From Caulobacter sp. B11 (GTDB taxonomy: Bacteria; Pseudomonadota; Alphaproteobacteria; Caulobacterales; Caulobacteraceae): 11,856 nucleotides of DNA. Numbering within the stretch: the first letter of the stretch is position 1; every line of letters begins with the position of its first letter. The position numbers and the translations under genes are program-made. The notes below the pieces were generated by a model. That model searched no databases. It saw nothing but the letters and a program-made list of their open reading frames with translations, and was not told the origin of the DNA. The stretch spans positions 1 to 11,856 of the forward strand of contig NZ_PEGG01000127.1 in assembly GCF_002737765.1 (NCBI RefSeq). The letters are read 5' to 3'. Positions 9,817 to 11,856 of the stretch are shown here, in pieces.

Positions 9817-10878
9817 TCAGGTCGGGATCGGCGCCGGGCCGGTGGACTCCCGCACGATCAGGGTGTGCGGATGCACGATCTGCCGGGGCTCGCCCGCGCC
9901 GCCGCGCTTGCGGCGGATCTCCGCCAGCACGAGGTCGACGGCGGCCCGGGCCATGGCGGCGATCGGCTGGTGGATGGTGGTCAGGGCCGGCCAGATATTG
10001 GCGGCGATCGAGGTGTCGTCGAAGCCGACGATCGAGACGTCGCCCGGCACGTCCAGGCCCAGGCGGTGGGCCAGGCCGGCGGCGGCGGCGGCCATGTCGT
10101 CATTGCCCGCCACGATGGCGGTGGGCCGCTGGCCGGTCGTCAACAGGCGTTCGGCCGCTTCAAGCCCTGAGCGATAGGTGAAAAAGCCCTGCTCGACCCG
10201 GCAGGCGGCGGGGTCGATCCCGGCCTCGGCCAGGGCTTTGAGGCAGCCGTCCAGCCGCTGCTGGCTGGCCGACTGGTTGGGGTGGCCCTTGATCACCCCG
10301 AAGCGCCGGTGTCCCAGGGCCAGAAGGTGCCGGGTCAGCTCATAGGCGGCGGCCTGATTGTCGATGCGGATGGTGGCCATGTCGGGGCTCTCCCCGCCCG
10401 GGGCCATGGCCACGGCGGCGGCGCCGGCGGCCCGGACCTCGGCCAGAACCTGCGGCGACTCGCACAGCGGCGGCGGCAGGATCAGACCGTCGACCCCGGT
10501 CCGCAGCAGGCGGGTCAGGGTGGCGCCGGCCAGTTCCGACGCCGAGCATTTCTCGATCACCAGCTGGGCCCCGGTGCGGCTGCTCTCGTCCAGGGCCCCG
10601 ACCAGCAGTTCCGACAGATAGCCGGTCGAGGGGTTGTCATAGAGCAGGCCGATCCGGGCCGGGGCCGACCCGGCCAGGCTGCGGGCGGCGGGATTGGGCG
10701 CGTAGTTGAGGTTGCGGATGGCGGTTTCGACCAGGGCCCGGGTCTCGGCCCGCACCGTGCTCTCCCGGTTGATCACCCGCGACACGGTCATCGGCGACAC
10801 CCCGGCCAGGGCCGCGACGTCGCGGATCGTCGCGCTCTGGGTGGTGCGACGGCGCTGACGTTCGATGGGTGCGGTCAT
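9817..10878 (-). CDS. xylR: LacI-family repressor, probable xylose repressor XylR
   Basis: This 353-residue protein is a LacI/GalR regulator that would bind the xylX operator and release it on binding xylose or a derivative. The N-terminal helix-turn-helix is ATIRDVAALAGVSPMTVSRV (16-35), followed by a hinge NPAARSLAG. The periplasmic-binding-protein-like core starts IGLLYDNPSTGYLSELLVGA and includes AIVAGNDDMAAAAA, VSIVGFDDTSIAANIWPALTTI and a C-terminal TLIVREST. The ATG at 10878 has AGGGA about eight bases before it; the frame stays open further upstream, but the product then departs from the family. It reads in the same direction as the operon, ending 137 bases before xylX. No TTAGCGCTAA-type site is seen in the 99-base gap shared with mobA (10879-10977), so autoregulation is not evident; CTAGATT near 10906-10900 is the only weak -10-like sequence. 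The name rests on homology and position. Confidence 0.9.
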   Translation of the reverse strand: MTAPIERQRRRTTQSATIRDVAALAGVSPMTVSRVINRESTVRAETRALVETAIRNLNYAPNPAARSLAGSAPARIGLLYDNPSTGYLSELLVGALDESSRTGAQLVIEKCSASELAGATLTRLLRTGVDGLILPPPLCESPQVLAEVRAAGAAAVAMAPGGESPDMATIRIDNQAAAYELTRHLLALGHRRFGVIKGHPNQSASQQRLDGCLKALAEAGIDPAACRVEQGFFTYRSGLEAAERLLTTGQRPTAIVAGNDDMAAAAAGLAHRLGLDVPGDVSIVGFDDTSIAANIWPALTTIHQPIAAMARAAVDLVLAEIRRKRGGAGEPRQIVHPHTLIVRESTGPAPIPT

Positions 10879-10977
10879 GTACTCGGTCCCTGACGGCGGC
10901 GAATCTAGACCGCTTTGGGTCCGAAACGGAAGCGAGGCGGGCTTTGCGGCCGGTCGGCGGGAGCGTAAGGCAGGGCC

Positions 10978-11508
10978 ATGGCTCCCTTTGGCGCGATGAT
11001 CCTGTGCGGCGGCGGCTCGCGGCGCATGGGCCGCGACAAGGCCCTGCTGCGGCTGGACGGCGTCCGGGCGGTCGAGGTCGTGGCCGATCTGGCGCGGGCG
11101 GCGGGCGCGGCGGCGGTGCTGACGGCCGGCGCCGACCATGGCCTGGACTGGGTCCCCGATCCGTCGCCGGACGCTGGACCGGTCGGCGGGGTGCAGGCGG
11201 GCTGGCGGCCCTGGTCGAGCGCGGCCTGCATCGCGCCCTGGTCCTGGCCGTCGACGCCCCGACCCTGACCCTGGCCGATCTGACCCCCTTGCTGACCGCC
11301 GGGTCGCCGGGCGCGACCTATGAGGGGCTGCCGGTCCCGATGGTGCTCGACATCGCCGCCGTGCCGCGCGAGGCGGCGGCGTCCTGGCCCCTGGTCCGAC
11401 TGGTCGAGCGGGCGGGCCTGGCGCGGCTGTCGTGGCCCGGAAGCGGCCCGGTCCCGGCTTCGCGGCGCCAATACCCCGGAAGAATGGGCGCGGATCGCGC
11501 GGCCCTAG
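10978..11508 (+). CDS. mobA: Molybdenum cofactor guanylyltransferase MobA, apparent frameshifts
   Basis: MobA attaches GMP to molybdopterin to make the guanine dinucleotide cofactor in the cytoplasm. The N-terminal nucleotide-binding motif is clear: [21 protein letters not shown] from residue 8, then [11 protein letters not shown]. The frame breaks at about 11202, where one added C gives [21 protein letters not shown], the region holding the family's catalytic acidic block. Near 11459-11466 two more added G bases would read [16 protein letters not shown], matching the usual NTPEE-type end before TAG 11506-11508. The corrected length is about 177 residues, slightly short for MobA. The start ATG at 10978 has AAGGCAGGG upstream; it diverges from xylR and converges on the flavoprotein gene 24 bases away. 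A true pseudogene cannot be ruled out from one sequence. Confidence 0.82.
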
Positions 11509-11532
11509 CCCGTAACGGGGCGGAGGAGTGGC

Positions 11533-11856
11533 CTAATAGACGTCCCGGCGATAGCGGCCCTCGTCCGTCAGGCGCTCGAGGGTCTCGGCGTCGAGGATGG
11601 TCGCCAGGGCCGCGTGGACCTCGCCGGCCATGCCCTGCAGCGAGCCGCAGACATAGATCGCCGCGCCGTCGGCCGCCCAGGACCGCACCGCCTCGGGCGG
11701 CGGCCAGCAGGCGATGCTGCACATAGACCTTCTCGGCCTGATCGCGGGAGAAGGCCAGGTCCAGCCGGGCGATGTGGCCGGCGTCGCGCCAGGCCTCGAT
11801 CTCGGCTTGCAGGAAATAGTCATGGGCGATGGTGCGCTCGCCGAAGACTAGCCAGT
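11533..11856 (-). CDS. C-terminal part of a CysJ-like NADPH flavoprotein reductase, one apparent frameshift
   Basis: The window edge cuts off the 5' part. The visible end is the NADPH-binding half of a ferredoxin-NADP-reductase/CysJ-type domain: WLVFGERTIAHDYFLQAEIEAW, then HIARLDLAFSRDQAEKVYVQHRL, AAIYVCGSLQGMAGEVHAAL and a C-terminal EGRYRRDVY. The ending is very like that of CysJ, where the last aromatic residue stacks on FAD. The frame changes between VQHRLLAAA and EAVRSWAADGAA at about 11692-11703; one extra C (or two missing bases) in GCCGCCGCCC explains it. The family transfers electrons from NADPH through FAD, and often FMN, to sulfite or nitrite/nitrate reductases or cytochromes. With mobA beside it, a role with a molybdenum nitrate reductase is possible, but no such gene is in the window. 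Confidence 0.82.

Overview
The window looks like high-GC alphaproteobacterial DNA, almost certainly from Caulobacter or a close relative. The basis is a complete Weimberg-type D-xylose operon whose products closely resemble the Caulobacter crescentus Xyl proteins as I remember them; no search was run.

Layout, left to right. Positions 1-61 hold the hydrophobic C-terminal tail of a plus-strand gene. A hybrid sensor histidine kinase (88-2188, minus) follows, with a CHASE4-like sensor, HisKA, HATPase and receiver domain. A divergent two-gene plus-strand unit comes next: a 145-residue soluble protein of unknown function (2395-2832) overlapping an HTTM-type membrane protein (2829-3509). The xylose region occupies 3537-10878, all on the minus strand. 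In transcription order it is xylR (LacI-type repressor), a 14-bp perfect palindromic operator within a promoter, then xylX, xylA, xylB, a large GC-rich palindromic repeat, xylC and xylD. At the right end are mobA (molybdenum cofactor guanylyltransferase, plus) and, convergent to it, the C-terminal end of a CysJ-like NADPH flavoprotein reductase (minus), cut by the window edge.

How it works together. XylB oxidises D-xylose to xylonolactone, XylC opens the lactone, XylD dehydrates xylonate, XylX dehydrates 2-keto-3-deoxyxylonate, and XylA oxidises 2-oxoglutarate semialdehyde to 2-oxoglutarate, which enters the TCA cycle. XylR would repress from the TGTTAGCGCTAACA operator until xylose is present. 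No xylose transporter is visible.

A major caveat is that many genes need single-base frame corrections to read through: the kinase (2), xylD (1), xylC (3), xylX (1), mobA (probably 3) and the flavoprotein (1). Most are one missing G or C in a short G/C run, and the protein on each side matches its family perfectly. I read these mainly as consensus errors in the sequence, not as real pseudogenes, and give the gene spans as if corrected.
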